Positions 35,601 to 49,098 of a stretch of DNA of 64,000 nt are shown here, piece by piece. Each line of letters opens with the position of its first letter. The first letter of the stretch is position 1. The notes beneath the pieces were generated by a model. It did no database searches. It had not been told where the DNA came from and saw only the letters and a program-made list of their open reading frames with translations. The translations under genes were made by a program, and so were the position numbers. This DNA is from Labia minor. Lineage: Eukaryota > Arthropoda > Insecta > Dermaptera > Spongiphoridae. The stretch is taken from NCBI GenBank assembly GCA_963082975.1, contig OY720344.1, forward strand, positions 94,555,228 through 94,619,227, read 5' to 3'.

Positions 35601-36424
35601 CATATTAAACAGAATTCACTATTCAAGTTTATACTAGATATTTGGACATATAAAAAGAATTCATTCATTTCCTAATAGTCAAAATCGAAAAAAATATTAT
35701 TTTCCCTGAATGAATATAAGATAAGAATCCAGATGATACTTTACAAATCTTTCATCAAGAGACCTTAGGTTTTCATACCATTGAGCACAAGTTTTCTTGC
35801 ATAGATTTATTTGCTAAGCTTTTGGCAAATTCTATGTAACTTATCTTTTTTTATTGTTGAAAATATTTCATTTTTTGTGACAAATTATAAATCCCCATTT
35901 ACAAATAAAAAAATATGCTAGTACATAAGTTTTTTATACTATTGATACTAAATAAATAATATTGTATTCTGTTTGGAAAATATTTAGTTAGAATTATAAA
36001 ATCAAGAAGAAAATAATGGCCGAGTTACGAATTTCAAAGGTATAAAAGCTAGTCAAGTAAAGAGAAGAGTGGGCAAAAGTAGGATATAAGGAAATTGGAA
36101 AAAGATAGGAATTATATAGAGGTATCTCAGGATAAGGACATTTCGAAGAATTTAGTTTTAAAGTCAATAACTTTTGAGTTACAAAGCTCTCTCTATATAT
36201 GTATATATTTAGTGTCTATTTAGAGATAGAATTAAGAAAATTAGCAAAGAATTTTGAAACTATTTTAATGAATTAATTAAAGAATTATTTTCACCCCAGA
36301 GACTTTCAAAATATGCGACCCAACTTTTTTTTATCTTAAATGAAAATATATATTATTTTTTTTAGCTAAATCTATAGAAATGTCTTCAACGATATATGTC
36401 TATAAGTATAATAATTTGATTTTT

Positions 36425-36842
36425 TACTACTTCGTCAGAGATAGTATTGCGATCTCGAAAATTTTCGATGCCGAGATTTTGATTATTCAAAATTAGTAGT
36501 TTTCTATCAACTTTTGAGAACTCTCATTCGGAAGAGGACCATTACCTATCAAGTTTTCATTTTTTTTTCTCTAAACTGGCCGTAAAAATAAAGATATATG
36601 TTTGATAGTTTTTCACATGTTTAAAAGTGTATAGAATTTCAGCTTGATTGAATCGCAAAAAGTTCGGGATTAATTTTTTGGCTGCAAATCACCCACTAGC
36701 AAGTGATGTGGTGTCATCAATAAAGAGGCAAACACGTTCTGATTTAATTAAAATTAATTATTAATTTTAATTTATAATTTATATAATTAATTAATCCACA
36801 ATTCAAATTTGCGAGATAGTCTAGTGGTGACACTCCATATTT
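36425..36842 (+). mobile_element. Family C repeat, copy C3 (core deleted)
   Basis: 5' end CGTCAGAGATAGTATTGCGA, then a jump from the sequence before the microsatellite straight into the second half of the core (CAAAATTAGTAGTTTTCTAT). The array and the first core box are therefore missing. The body and the 3' end (GTCTAGTGGTGACACTCC) match C1 and C2. Confidence 0.75.
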
Positions 36843-37050
36843 TTTTTTTAAAGAAAATCTACTATTTAATTTCTAAGTAAGTAACGAAAATTCATAATCA
36901 CCAAGGATGCTTGCTTATAGTCATTTTAACTTTTTAAAGAATATATAAAAATAGGTCGCACCTAAATTGTTAGAAAAATATCAATACTGAAATTTGATTA
37001 ATTTAATTGTAAATAAATTAATTTGTTTATTTAAGTCAACCACTGTATAA

Positions 37051-37691
37051 AATAAGTTGACCTGTGGCCAGGTCCGAACCGACCGACTGTTTGAAATAAA
37101 TTAATTTCCAGCTACAGAAACAATTTCAAATAATTTTAATATATCTATTAATGTAATAAAAAACAGATATGGATACATAAATAATAAATATAAACATTTT
37201 TAATTTTATTTTATTTATAATATATATGCAAGACCAGGCTGTGACGTCATGAATGGCTGGATGACGTCATATAATTTTAAATCAAGAAAAAACTAATAAA
37301 TATGATTTTTCTCGAGGATAAAACCAATACAAAGTGCATGATTCGTGGTGATATATAAAAAAATCTCCTTTGGTGTGAAAATAACCCTTTCCTTCCTATC
37401 GTCGATCGCTAATACTACCACTTCCGGTTTCCGGAATTGCACCAAAAGTTGATCAATTCATCCCACTGATGCATTAAGTAAATATACCAAATTTCATCAA
37501 AATCGGTTGAGCCGTTCAGGCTGTACACATCTATACGGACGGACGGACAGACGGACAGACGGACGGACAGACATCATGCTAAAAATACTTTTTTCTGATT
37601 AGAAAATGCATGATTCGTGGAGATATGTAAAAATCTCCACATGTGAAATTTGGTGTGAAAACAATACCTCCCTTACTATCGTCGGTCGGTA
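37051..37691 (-). mobile_element. Family A repeat, copy A3 (complete, reverse)
   Basis: Near-identical to A2 in opposite orientation, from the hairpin GACCTGTGGCCAGGTC at 37059-37074 to GTCGTCGGTCGGT... at its 5' tip near 37690. Contains (GTCY)n in reverse at 37538-37572 and both core boxes. Confidence 0.85.
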
Positions 37692-38119
37692 ATAATGGAC
37701 GAAAATTTGTTATTTATTTAATTGAAAGATATTTTTAGTGATGCAACTTTTGTTATTTTCGAAACAATGAAAGTCCATGGATTGGTTTCCCATCCACCGC
37801 ACTCGCCAAACCTGTGAAATCGTACTATAAAAATGATATTGGAAAGTTGGGAGATAACTATAATCGATGTATCACGCGCGAAGGCATCTATATTGAATAA
37901 TAAATTCGAATTTAGACAAAAAAATGTTTTTATCTTATTTATGTAGAATAAACGGGTTTATTGAGTGGCTTACTAGTTGACCACACAATTTAATGACCAG
38001 TATATTAGACCCCATTTTATTTTATAAAACAAAACCACGGATGCAATTTTATCAAATAAAATCATTCTTTCTCTTTTATATTCTTATATAAAATATACAT
38101 TAAGCATAATACAATAAAT

Positions 38120-38561
38120 CAGAGGTTCTTAAACTGTGGTCCGCGGACCCCTGGGGGTCCGCGAAGCCTTTACTGGGGGTCCGCAAAGCCATCGTACAGG
38201 TGCACGATAAAATGATGAGTCAGTTAAAACTTTATTTAATATAAAAGGAGCGATGGCATGGCTTTGTGAGGAAACAGATCAAATACCCAAATTCAACGAA
38301 ATGTGCAAGAAAATTATTGCTACCGTTTCCATCTTCATATTTAGCTGAATTTTCTAATAAAATCTGTTCTACAATATGCAAAAAAATCGTTATTCACCAA
38401 TCACTGTTAGAAATATTCACCATATATCCTTGTTCTTATGAGATCTTAAGCCAGAAATTAACTAATAAAATGACGTAAAGTACCTAAAGTTGGGATGGGG
38501 TCCGTCAAAAAGAATTTTCTCAAGTGGGGGTCCGCGGAGTACATAAGTTTAAGAACCTCTG
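38120..38561 (+). mobile_element. hAT remnant (442 bp) with 8-bp target duplication
   Basis: Ends CAGAGGTTCTTAAACTGTGG and (reverse) CAGAGGTTCTTAAACTTATG, with GGGGTCCGCGG motifs repeated near both. Flanking CAATAAAT at 38112-38119 and 38562-38569 is an exact 8-bp duplication. The plus-strand frame 38266-38478 contains KLLLPFPSSYLAEF, recognisable as part of the C-terminal dimerisation region of hAT transposases. The rest of the transposase is deleted. Confidence 0.85.
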
Positions 38562-39195
38562 CAATAAATGATCTTTTTTAAAGAGGATTTCATTTGACCA
38601 TATAATCCCGTTCTTCTTTGTATTATTTTGCCATGACATTTCCTTTATTTGCGAATTGGTTATCATCCAGCAGGTGGATATTTCCTGAAAATATTATTTG
38701 TTGGATGGATTGTTAGCTTTGTGTCTCAATGCATTGGAGAATATCTCTGGGGAACATGATCAGATAGTGTTTTCCATTCGGTTGACGTTGAAGCCCTTCA
38801 CAATGCATTCATGCAGCATTCATTTCCCGCCTTTATTGCTCTTCCGTTGAATATTAATTAATCATATTCTCCACGTTAACTTACTTACGCATATGGACAC
38901 TATTCACCACATACATAGTTTTTTTTTATTCTATTAGAAAAAACAACACTTTCATTCATTATTCAACACATTTCAATAATAAATAAATTCTACAGGTTCT
39001 TTTTGTTTGTTTTTTTTGCTCGAATTTATTCTTATAATAGAATTAAAAAATTCTATTCTAATTTTTGAGGGCATTGAACGCTGATTCATTTTATTCATAC
39101 TATTTACTTGCCGATTGTAATATTGGTATAGGTGTGAATTTAGCAATCTAAATCAATTTATATAATATATTCCGCCGTGGGAGATAATCCCTTTT

Positions 39196-39342
39196 TACTT
39201 TCCCGCATACTTCGTATAAGGGAAGTATTGGAATCGTCAAAAATTTCGTCTTCGAGATTTCGATAGATCTTGACGTTTTAGACCTCCCGAGTCGGAAAAT
39301 ACCATTTTTCGAATTATGTCTGTGTGTGTGTATGTATGTATG

Positions 39343-39373
<31 letters not shown>

Positions 39374-39821
39374 TGACTGTGAATAAATTTACTCAAAAAC
39401 TAATCAAGCTAGGACTTCGAAATTTGGTACACCGATATTATTCACAGTTTGTAGATTTCTATCAAAATTTCGTCAAAAACGGTTAACCCGAAGTGGTACT
39501 TTACCTACACTGGTTGCGTTTACCTTTCAAGTAAAGTACCAGTTTGTTTCGAGATATTTGCTTCATATTTTGTATATAGATTTAAAAATATGAAAAAAAT
39601 TCAGATACCAAATTTCAACATGATCTGACAACCGGAAGTGACATTTATCTATACAAGTAGCGTTAGGTGTAAATTATAAATATATATAATAATGTTAAAC
39701 CATTTTACTTTATAATTTAAATTAATTAGTTTGTTTATTTTTATTGTTGTTAAAACATAATAATAATAACCTAATTACCTATTTATATGCGGGAAAGTCT
39801 AGGGGAGGACACTCCCGACTT
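39196..39821 (+). mobile_element. Family B repeat, copy B3 (complete)
   Basis: Uninterrupted copy: 5' palindrome, (TATG)n at about 39330-39370, core boxes at 39419 and 39487 (the second with one substitution), body, then TATGCGGGAAAG and hairpin GGGGAGGACACTCCC at 39802-39816. It shows that the 600 bp in B1 are an insertion. Confidence 0.85.
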
Positions 39822-41827
39822 TTTATATCATCGAATTACTTTCTTTTTATCTTATAATACCTCTAAAAACTAGAAACCTCATTAAATTATTAAAGCTTTG
39901 GTGGTTGTTTTTATTTATAACAGAATTTTGTATATTAAACCACATATTGATATTTGTTATTTTAAATTTATTCAAAAAATACAAACATATACTCAACGTT
40001 TCGATTGCTACTTCTGCAATCGTTATCAAACGACTGCACTGTTCGAGTGTCGAGTGACAATAGCTTATGTATTAGTAATTCATATTAAACTAATAAATAA
40101 ATGAATCAAATTAAAATAATGCTTTTTTTTATTTCCACCAGTTAATTCATTCTTCAATGTATGGTAGAGTAGATATGAATTATAAACTTTTTGTAATTAT
40201 AAATAAAAAGTTTAAGAGTACTTTGATCCCCAATGTTGATTATCTATTCTGAAACTTAGCAAGCTTCCCTATTTGTGGTCTCTTGTGTCATTGTTCACTT
40301 AGATAATTAATTAATTCCGCTGTTGCATCTTATTCAACTCTATTTAATATAATTAATAATTGTATTTAGTTCCATTTATCGTTCTCTTACATTATCTTAA
40401 GATAAGTCAGTCACGTTTGTTTCCTCACAATATCACAATGAAATGAATATGACACATTTTCATTAAATAACACCACCCATTATTTTCAATATGTCCCTTT
40501 TCTGTCTTTTTCCTCATTCCATTCTCTCTCTTTCTACTATCTCATTCCCTTCTGTCTTATCTTTTATTAATTAGAGCCTTAATTATTTTAAAGATGCAGT
40601 AATTTCTCTATCATTATTAGATCATATTTTACTACGCAAATCTAATTACAAGCCTTTATTAAGTAAATCTTAACGCTTCATCTTTTTTTTTTAACAAGAC
40701 ACGTGAATAAAAATATTATTTCATTATAAATTACTATTTTGCGACAGGAAAGCAATTTAATCTGGTGATAGATCTTAACTTTTCGCCATGTATGTTTAGT
40801 TAACTTCTGTTAGATAGCTCCTAACATTAAATTAAAAGCGATAAATTAGATCAGGTTTGCCTTTGTGGTTCATAAAAGTCCTCGTTAATGAATTTCTTTA
40901 TTATCATATATTTTTATTATGAAAATTAAATAAGTAAAAAAGAAAAATTCTTTTTTTTTTATTAAATCCATATTTTAAATGGTTATGAAAATAAATCCTT
41001 TACCAACATGTGAAAAGAGAAATAGAATAAATTATATGAAATGAGATTTATGTATATGTATATCTTATATATATATATATATATTATATAACATTGTAGG
41101 TGTGTGTGTATACATATTATACAATTACTTGTTGATCATTGAGAATTTAAGTTAGTCATCTTTTCCAACAAATGCATCAGACTTTTATATTAAATTTGCT
41201 TTTTCCATAAAAGTTGTAATAAATTATTTTAAGTACATTTTAAGTTTTAGTATAATGATAATAATAATAAATTCAAATTAATCTGATTTCCAACTATATA
41301 TCTTTTATACATTAATAAATTAATATCTTATACATTATAATGACATGTTATTCTTCCTTTCTTTAATTATTTTTATTTCTATTTATATTTATATTTTTGA
41401 AGTTTATAAGGAAGTTTTTAAATTTTCTTATTTATCGTATTTTTTGCTCTTCGAAATATTAATCCGAGAAAAATTAATTTCTACGTTTTTTGATTAGATA
41501 TCAATAATAATAATATATGGTATATATGTTGGTTTAGATTTCCGTGAGTTAGTTTATTATTATTATTATCCCTGATAAATTTGATAATAATAATATTAGT
41601 ACCTATCTCTCGACCCTTTAAAAATATTGATATACAATTTTTTAATTATTTATTACAATTATTTAATGTTACATCATTAAATCAATCTGATTAATATGAT
41701 TGGAACTCAATAATACATAAATATATATTATTATGTTGCTTAGTTCATGAATATTTTTTTTTTGGGTGAAAGACTGATAAATATAGATCGTAATTTAATT
41801 ATAAAATATTATTAAACTACATATTTT

Positions 41828-42538
41828 TACCGACCGACGATAGTAAGGGAGGTATTGTTTTCACACCAAATTTCACATGTGGAGATTTTTACATATCTCC
41901 ACGAATCATGCATTTTCTTAACAGAAAAAAGTATTTTTAGCATGATGTCTGTCCGTCCGTCTGTCCGTCCGTCTGTCCGTCCGTATAGATGTGTACAGCC
42001 TGAACGGCTTAACGGATTTTGATGAAATTTGATATATTTACTTAATGCATCAGTGGGATGAATTGATCAACTTTTGGTGCAAATCCGGAAACCGGAAGTG
42101 GTAGTATTAGCGATCGTCGATAAGAAGGGAAGGGTTATTTTCGCACCAAATTTCACATAAGGAGATTTTTTTACATATCACCACGAATGTATTGGTTTTA
42201 TCCTCGGGAAAAATCATCTTCATTATGTTTTGCTTAATTTAAAATTATATAATAATTATATTACCCATCTTCATTATGTTTTGCTTAATTTAAAATTATA
42301 TAATAATTATATTACCCAGCCCTTCATGACGTCACAGCCTCGGGTAACGCCGGCAACGCCTGCTACTTCAGCTATATATTATAAATAAAATAAAATTAAA
42401 AATATCTATGTTATGTCCATATCTGTTTTTTTATTACATTAATAGATATATTAAAATTATTTGAAATTGTTTCTGTAGCTGGAAATTAATTTATTTCAAA
42501 CCGTCGGTCGGTTCGGACCTGGCCACAGGTCAACTTAT
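41828..42538 (+). mobile_element. Family A repeat, copy A4 (complete, with internal duplication)
   Basis: Complete from TACCGACCGACGATAGTAAG to the GACCTGGCCACAGGTC hairpin near 42517-42532. Core boxes at 42024 (one substitution) and 42092. It carries an exact 51-bp tandem duplication at 42215-42316 and the motif CGGGTAACGCCGGCAACGCC near 42338. Confidence 0.85.
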
Positions 42539-45124
42539 TAGCTTTATTTTGAGATTAAATTAAAAACGAACTAACCATTTTAATATATTTTAAGTATAAA
42601 AAAATACAAATATATACAAATTTTGCTAGTATAATAAGATAAGATCTCATTTATATTATTTATAATTTATTCTAAAGTGTCATCATTTTAATTAATATAA
42701 TATAATTTAATATTATTAGATCAAATTTATTAAACAATTTATTTGAAATATGATATATTTTAATTATAATTTTAAAGGAATTTAAAAAAATAATATGTGG
42801 ACAATTTCAGACAAGATCAGAAAGATAAAAAGATAATATATACCAAATAAAATAAATTTTAGATTAATATTTAAATTTTACACTAACAAACCGTATTTGA
42901 ACATAGAAAATATCAATCAATTTTTTGCATCAAACCCCATGAATAATTTAGTATACAAAATTTTATAAGAATTTGTGTTAAATGCTCCTTACTTTTCATT
43001 TAAATAAAAGAAATATTATTTAAACTTTTTTCATTTATAATTGTTCATGTTGCTAACTTCATGGATATATATATATTTTTGTGAGGGATTAATAAAATAT
43101 ATTTAATAATTTGATTCTAAAATATTATTAAAATAAATATTTTTTATTTTATTTCTAAATTAAATAAAAATTTTTAAAATATTTTAAATATAAATAAAAT
43201 ATTAATACAATATCATTTAAAAAAAAAGCCGGGAGGCAAATTTCAATAGAGATGACATTGTGACAGTGATAGTACTATTTTAAATTTAGAAAATACTGAT
43301 AAAGTTGATTTTTCCTGAGGCTGAAACCAATACAGATCGATTTTTCTTTATAAATATATATATATAGATATAAATATATCTATATATATCTAGATATATA
43401 TAGATATACATTTTTTGCTAGTATAATCAGATAAGATATATATATATATATATAATTACTTTTTTAAAAAATTAATTAATATGTATAATTGATGATACGC
43501 CATTCTCAAACGTGTAATTTATAAATTGAAAATTTTACACACCTTTTCTTGTAAATTCTAGTCCTCTTTTTTGTTTAAATGTTTTTCTATTTAAATACCT
43601 TCTTCATCACTGTTTTCTTTTATAAATTGGATAAAACCTTATTTTATTAGTTAAATAGAATTGTTAATGTTTAAACTGTAAAAAAACGGGCCATGTTAAC
43701 CTAATAAGCTTTAATGAACAAAAACATTAATAAAAAACTATGCCAAGTTTGTTTTTGTATTCGTTACGATTCCAGCTTAAAATATATTCGTTTAAAAACT
43801 TTGAACAGGTATAGATGAACGTTCATAAACTAATAAAAGTAAAATAAAAATATTTATTTAATGTTTGTATGTACTTGAACTGGATAATCAAATGACTAAT
43901 AAAAAATTAAACTTAAAAGACCTTCACCTTCTCCCAGGAAATGTTATGAATAATTCTAACACATCATCAATTGCAAATGAAAATAAATGTTTTTTTTTTT
44001 CATGACTTTTTATTAATTCTTTGATTCAAATGATTTTTTCAAAAAAGTAATTTTCATTTTTATAATGATGTTAGAGATAAAAAACAAATAAATTTATTCT
44101 TTTATAAATAAATAGACTATTTTCAAACTTTGTTGGTAGATTATTATATGTAGTATACTTAAAAACTTTTAATTAGCTTCTAGAAACATAATGGTTAAAA
44201 TATAATTCACTATACCATGTATATAATACAAGCTTTTGTTTTTTTTCTAGTATCTTATCTTACTGAAGTAATATAATAAATAAATTAAGAAATATATAAA
44301 AAGTTTATTTGAAATTAACGATAAAGGATAGCCCATCAAAACTTTAGGTTCAGTCCTTCACCTCTTTAATAGCATTTGAGTGCAATTAATTGTCAATAAA
44401 ATATAAATATAGTATATATTTTTAATTTTGTTGTTAGTTATATTATAAGCTTGAGTCCAAGGCATGGTCTATGACTTTAAAGAACGAGAATCATTTAAAA
44501 TAATTGAAAATTAAAATCTTTGAAAATTTTTTTGCTTCAAATCACAGTGGTAAACAGATTAGAAGTCATAAAATGGAAAAAGTTATCATGATCGGGACAC
44601 AAAGTTCGAATGGACGACAAAAGGCTAGATAAGTTTGTTTATAGTAAACCAATTGAGATTGCTTGTGGTTGTAAACATTAGAAATTTTTTTTTAATTTTT
44701 ATAAATAAAACCATCCCTTATATTTTACTTTTATTTCCCTATATATAGGTTCGTTTAGATTTCCTTGAAGGTTTTGATTATTCAAAGTGATATTTGAATC
44801 TCGATGTTTCACCGTTTTGGCTCCATCCTCAATTTAGATTTGCGAATAAAATAGTGAATTTCTGGTTCTTGTTTGTTTGATCAATTGGTGTTTTGGGTTC
44901 AAGTATTGCCTCTGCTACTGACAACATAAACTGTGCTCCGACCGGTACAACTAAATGAGGGCATCTAAACTTCAGTTTGAACTATACGTGTACCTGATTG
45001 GAAAATTTTCGCATATATTTCTATATGATAACTAAACTAACCTAGAAACCCCTTATAATGATCTAAAATTAAATTGAGAGTTGTTAACAATTTTTTTTAA
45101 TTTTTGCCATTTTTTACTTTACAG

Positions 45125-45315
45125 ATGGGGTAGTTCTTATTGACCCAGATTACGTGAAAGATCGGAAGGTTTTTGGTCATGTACTCGCAGCTTTTCGCTA
45201 TGGCAGAGAAGATCTTGATGTGCTTGGACTAACCTTCCGGAAAGACCTGTACCTGGCTGCCGAGCAGATCTTCCCCCAAGACGCTCCACCTTCGAGACCT
45301 CTTACAAGGCTTCAG
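45125..45315 (+). CDS. krz: Non-visual arrestin, coding exon 3
   Basis: Acceptor TTTACAG|AT, donor CTTCAG|GTATAC. Completes D48 and encodes residues 49-111, ending in RPLTRLQ. Contains the highly conserved block [20 protein letters not shown] (residues 70-89) that defines the arrestin N-domain. Ends in phase 0. No frameshift or odd residue seen. Codon use is balanced compared with the AT-rich introns around it. Confidence 0.97.
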
Positions 45316-45367
45316 GTATACTTTTTTTTAATTGATATCCTAAATATTAAATAACAATTTCCTTTTC

Positions 45368-45403
<36 letters not shown>

Positions 45404-46235
45404 AATAATTTCTTCTTTTAAATTATTCATATATAATTTATTGATTTTTTAAATTTATTTCGGAAGTGATAAAGTTACACTTCTTTCTTTATGATTATTT
45501 AAAAACTATAATTTTAAAAAAGTTGAAAATATTTTCTTAACTTAACTTACAAAATTTAGAAACAGCTTAAGGCTTATGCGCTCACTTAAGCAATGCAAGA
45601 TTATATTATTATTCGTATTTTATTTATTTAGAAATTTCCAAGTTTTGAAATTGAATCTCTTTTTATCTTCAATTTAAGCTTAATGAATTTTATTTATCAA
45701 CTTCCATAGATCTCTAATTGGTTAATAAAATATGCTTCTTGCGCATTGAAATTAAAAAAGAAAACATTTTATAAGTCATTTTTTTTCTTTATAAAAGAGA
45801 CGATAAAAAGGATTTGCAGTCAAGTTGTTCTGAATAGTGATTTTGCTGTTGTTGCTTAGTAGAAGCTTTTAAGAGAACAAATGAAGATGTTCAAAAATAA
45901 AAGGCAAGAACAGAATACATCCTTTAATCTTGACTGGTTAAAACATTTCGAAAAGAATAATATTTCTTCTAGCAAAGTATAAATAATTCAAGTAATAAAT
46001 AAATAAATAAATAAAATAATTGATTTTATATTTAATTTGTTCGATTGAAAAGAAAGAAGAAATTTTGTGAAATGTTTATAATATAATTTTTCATGGTTGC
46101 ATAATTGACAGGCGTTACTTTAAATTTACTTATTTTCAACAATGACATTATTCAAATTTGAATTTTTTTTTATTGTGTTTCATAATTCTCGATAATGTAA
46201 ATAAATAAAAGCTTTTACTAAAATATTTTTTTTAG
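45316..46235 (+). other. Arrestin intron 3 (920 bp)
   Basis: The shortest intron in the gene. A (TA)n run at 45371-45401 lies just inside the donor side. Otherwise AT-rich sequence with nothing assignable. Confidence 0.9.
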
Positions 46236-46550
46236 GAGAGATTGATGAAAAAACTTGGGCCCAATGCACATCCTTTCTATTTCGAACTCCCACCTCACTG
46301 CCCTGCTTCAGTTACACTTCAACCAGCACCAGGCGATACCGGCAAACCTTGTGGAGTGGATTATGAATTAAAAGCATTTGTAGGGGAATCCCAGGATGAC
46401 AAACCCCATAAACGGAATAGTGTTCGACTTGCAATCAGAAAAATTATGTATGCCCCGAGTAGCCAGGGAGAGCAGCCGTCAGTTGAAGTGAGCAAAGAAT
46501 TTATGATGTCTCCTAATAAATTACACCTGGAAGCTTCACTCGACAAAGAG
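46236..46550 (+). CDS. krz: Non-visual arrestin, coding exon 4
   Basis: Acceptor TTTTTTTAG|GAG and donor AAAGAG|GTAATT, phase 0 at both ends. Encodes residues 112-216, from [20 protein letters not shown] to [10 protein letters not shown]. Includes [19 protein letters not shown], where R175 corresponds to the polar-core arginine (R169 of vertebrate beta-arrestin 1). The polar core holds arrestin inactive until receptor phosphates disrupt it. Closes the N-domain and reaches the inter-domain hinge. Confidence 0.97.
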
Positions 46551-46780
46551 GTAATTAATTGCTATTTTTTATTTTAATAGAAAAAAATGTCTTTTTTTAA
46601 AATATTCTACATAAAAAACGGATTTATACTAAAATCATTATTTATATAAAGAATCTATCAGGAATATTGACAATATTATTTATTTACTTATTAATTTAAT
46701 TTAAGTGTTTTATTATTTATGCATGGATATAATAAATTTAATTAAACGCTTTTTAAAGAATTTACTCTAAATGTCTAAAT

Positions 46781-47185
46781 CAGGGGTGGCCAACCCGCGG
46801 GCCGCATGTGGCCCGCCGTAAACATTTTTGCGGCCCGCGAGATTCATCACACTTTTATGTTCTGCGCCCTCATGAAACAAATATCGCACTAGTGAAATAA
46901 ATATGATTTCATTTTTTTTATTTCGTTGTTTCTTTTTTAATTTTTAGTATTATATATTTTTTACAATGTGCATTCAGTATCATCATTATTATTATATTAT
47001 ATATGTTTATATGTAAAAATAATAGTAAACATAATAAAAATTCAATATTTTTCAATTTGTCACACCAAACAATATCTATAATGGGTCTAAATCTAATATG
47101 TGTATGTATAATTTTATATGCGGCCCGCGAAGTTATGATGAATTTTCAAAGTGGCCCGCAAGATCATTTGGGATGGCCACCTCTG
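46781..47185. mobile_element. hAT-family MITE (405 bp) with exact 8-bp target duplication
   Basis: Ends CAGGGGTGGCCAACCCGCGG and (reverse) CAGAGGTGGCCATCCCAAAT. GCGGCCCGC-type motifs recur near both ends. Flanking GTCTAAAT at 46773-46780 and 47186-47193 is a perfect octamer duplication. No transposase coding left. Inserted in arrestin intron 4. Confidence 0.85.
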
Positions 47186-49098
47186 GTCTAAATAATCATG
47201 AAATTAATCTACATGAATATTTTCAATTATTTTGAAAGTTAATATTAATTTGTTGAAATTTATATTTACTTTAATAATAGTGAATTCTATTAATAAATTG
47301 GGGTCATTTATTTTCCATTATAAATTTTTATCATTTTTTTATTATTAAAATGTATACATAAAATTTAAATTCATAAGAAAAAAAGAGATATTTAACAATT
47401 AATTATTTCATAAAGGGCAAATTATACAGAGGGGATCCCTGTGGGGATTCAGAGCTAAGAGCTATCTCTTTTTTCATTTACATTTTTATTTATAATTTAA
47501 TTTTAAGTATAATGTCATCTCTATATATTATATTCATTGAATACCATATTATATAAAATATTTTACAAGATAAAAAAAAACATATATATTTGCATTTTTT
47601 TTAATAATATACATAATATTTCAATGGAATAACATTTTCGTTGATTGATTGGCAATGGTTTGATAACAAATCCAGTTTGACCTAAATTTCAATTTTCAAC
47701 GAAGCAAAATAAATATTATATCCATCTCTTTATTAACGAAATTCCTCTATTCAATTCAATAATTAAACATTCTTTTCTCTTTTCCTTTAAAAATATTTTG
47801 GATATCATTTTTTTTTATTATATATATATATATAGGCAATCCTTTTCTATCAGTAAATTCAATTGGAATTCTTCTTTTCAATAATAAACAAATAATTTTA
47901 TCAAATGTTCTCAATTATTATTTTATTAAATATAGTTTATAAAATATCAATAATATAATTTTATTTATTTATATTAATAATTGAATAAATTCTTAATTTT
48001 TCAAAATTAATTAATTTTTTGTTTGTTATTATTAAAACGAAAAGAAAAAATAATAATGGTAGTATATATATATATTCTTTTTTAATTTTTCTAAGTCATT
48101 GGAGAGTTCATCTTTTAATTAATGTGTGCAGAATGTAGTGGACTTTGAAATCCACATGAAAAATAAAAAAATATATTTGATATCGTTAATTCTCCTTCAT
48201 TCTTATAATATTGAATTTTAAATAGATAATCTTATAAATAAGAAAGGCCAAAAGTGTCTATACTTTTCTTTTGGCAATTTCCTCTCTAGCAAACTTTCTT
48301 AATAAAATTTTCACTAAACCCAATTACATTCATTAACTTGTCTTAGAATATGTGCTCTCTGATTTAATTATACACGGTCCTTTATATAGATATAGACATT
48401 TAAAGTTGGCCAGTATTAAGAAATTCTTGCTAGCCTTTAAAGAATTGTAATTTCACAGAGAATTAAACTTCAACATTAGGATGATGTATATATAAATATA
48501 TATATTTGATAAATGATAATATATAAGATAATCTTTAGGATTCAAGCCAAAACTTAATGTCCCAAAACAGTATTTTTCTATTAATTCTCTTTATTGTTTA
48601 CTAAAAAAATGAAAAATACAAATAACTCTTTTAATTAAAAATAAAACATATTCTAACGTTAGATCTACCTCAAATACATAATTTGCTTTATAGATAATAT
48701 GGTATAATAAATAAATAATTAATTTAAAAATATCCCATTTTTATAATTTGGATTTCAATGCAATCTAAATATGATTTATAAGTAAATTGTTTTATAATTA
48801 TATATATATATATATTATTTTATAAATTTATTAGTATAAAAAATTAATTCTAAGTTTGAAAATTTAACATGAAATTTTTTTTTACAATTTTTAATTTATA
48901 ATAGAATCTGGTCACAAGGTAATAAGTTTCAATATAATTTTTTTTTAATCTTCATATGATTATTTCGACATTAAGGTCTTTATAAGAAGTCTGTATTATA
49001 CTGAATCTCATAATAAGAATAATAATTAAACCCGAATTAATGGAAATCTCATTTAGAATAATAAAATATTTTTCTTATTTAAATCAAAAGAGATAGTA

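Larger units (their letters stand above)
30893..45124 (+). other. Arrestin intron 2 (14.2 kb)
   Basis: From GTATGT to TTTACAG. It contains the separately listed elements. Quiet AT-rich stretches with nothing assignable are 31920-32735, 34010-35305, 35615-36420, 37695-38110, 38570-39190, 39825-41820 and 42545-45120. The segment 32210-32440 has balanced composition but no family match. 43235-43345 is a weak reverse match to the 3' part of family A. TA-rich tracts occur near 41065 and 43355-43455. Confidence 0.8.
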
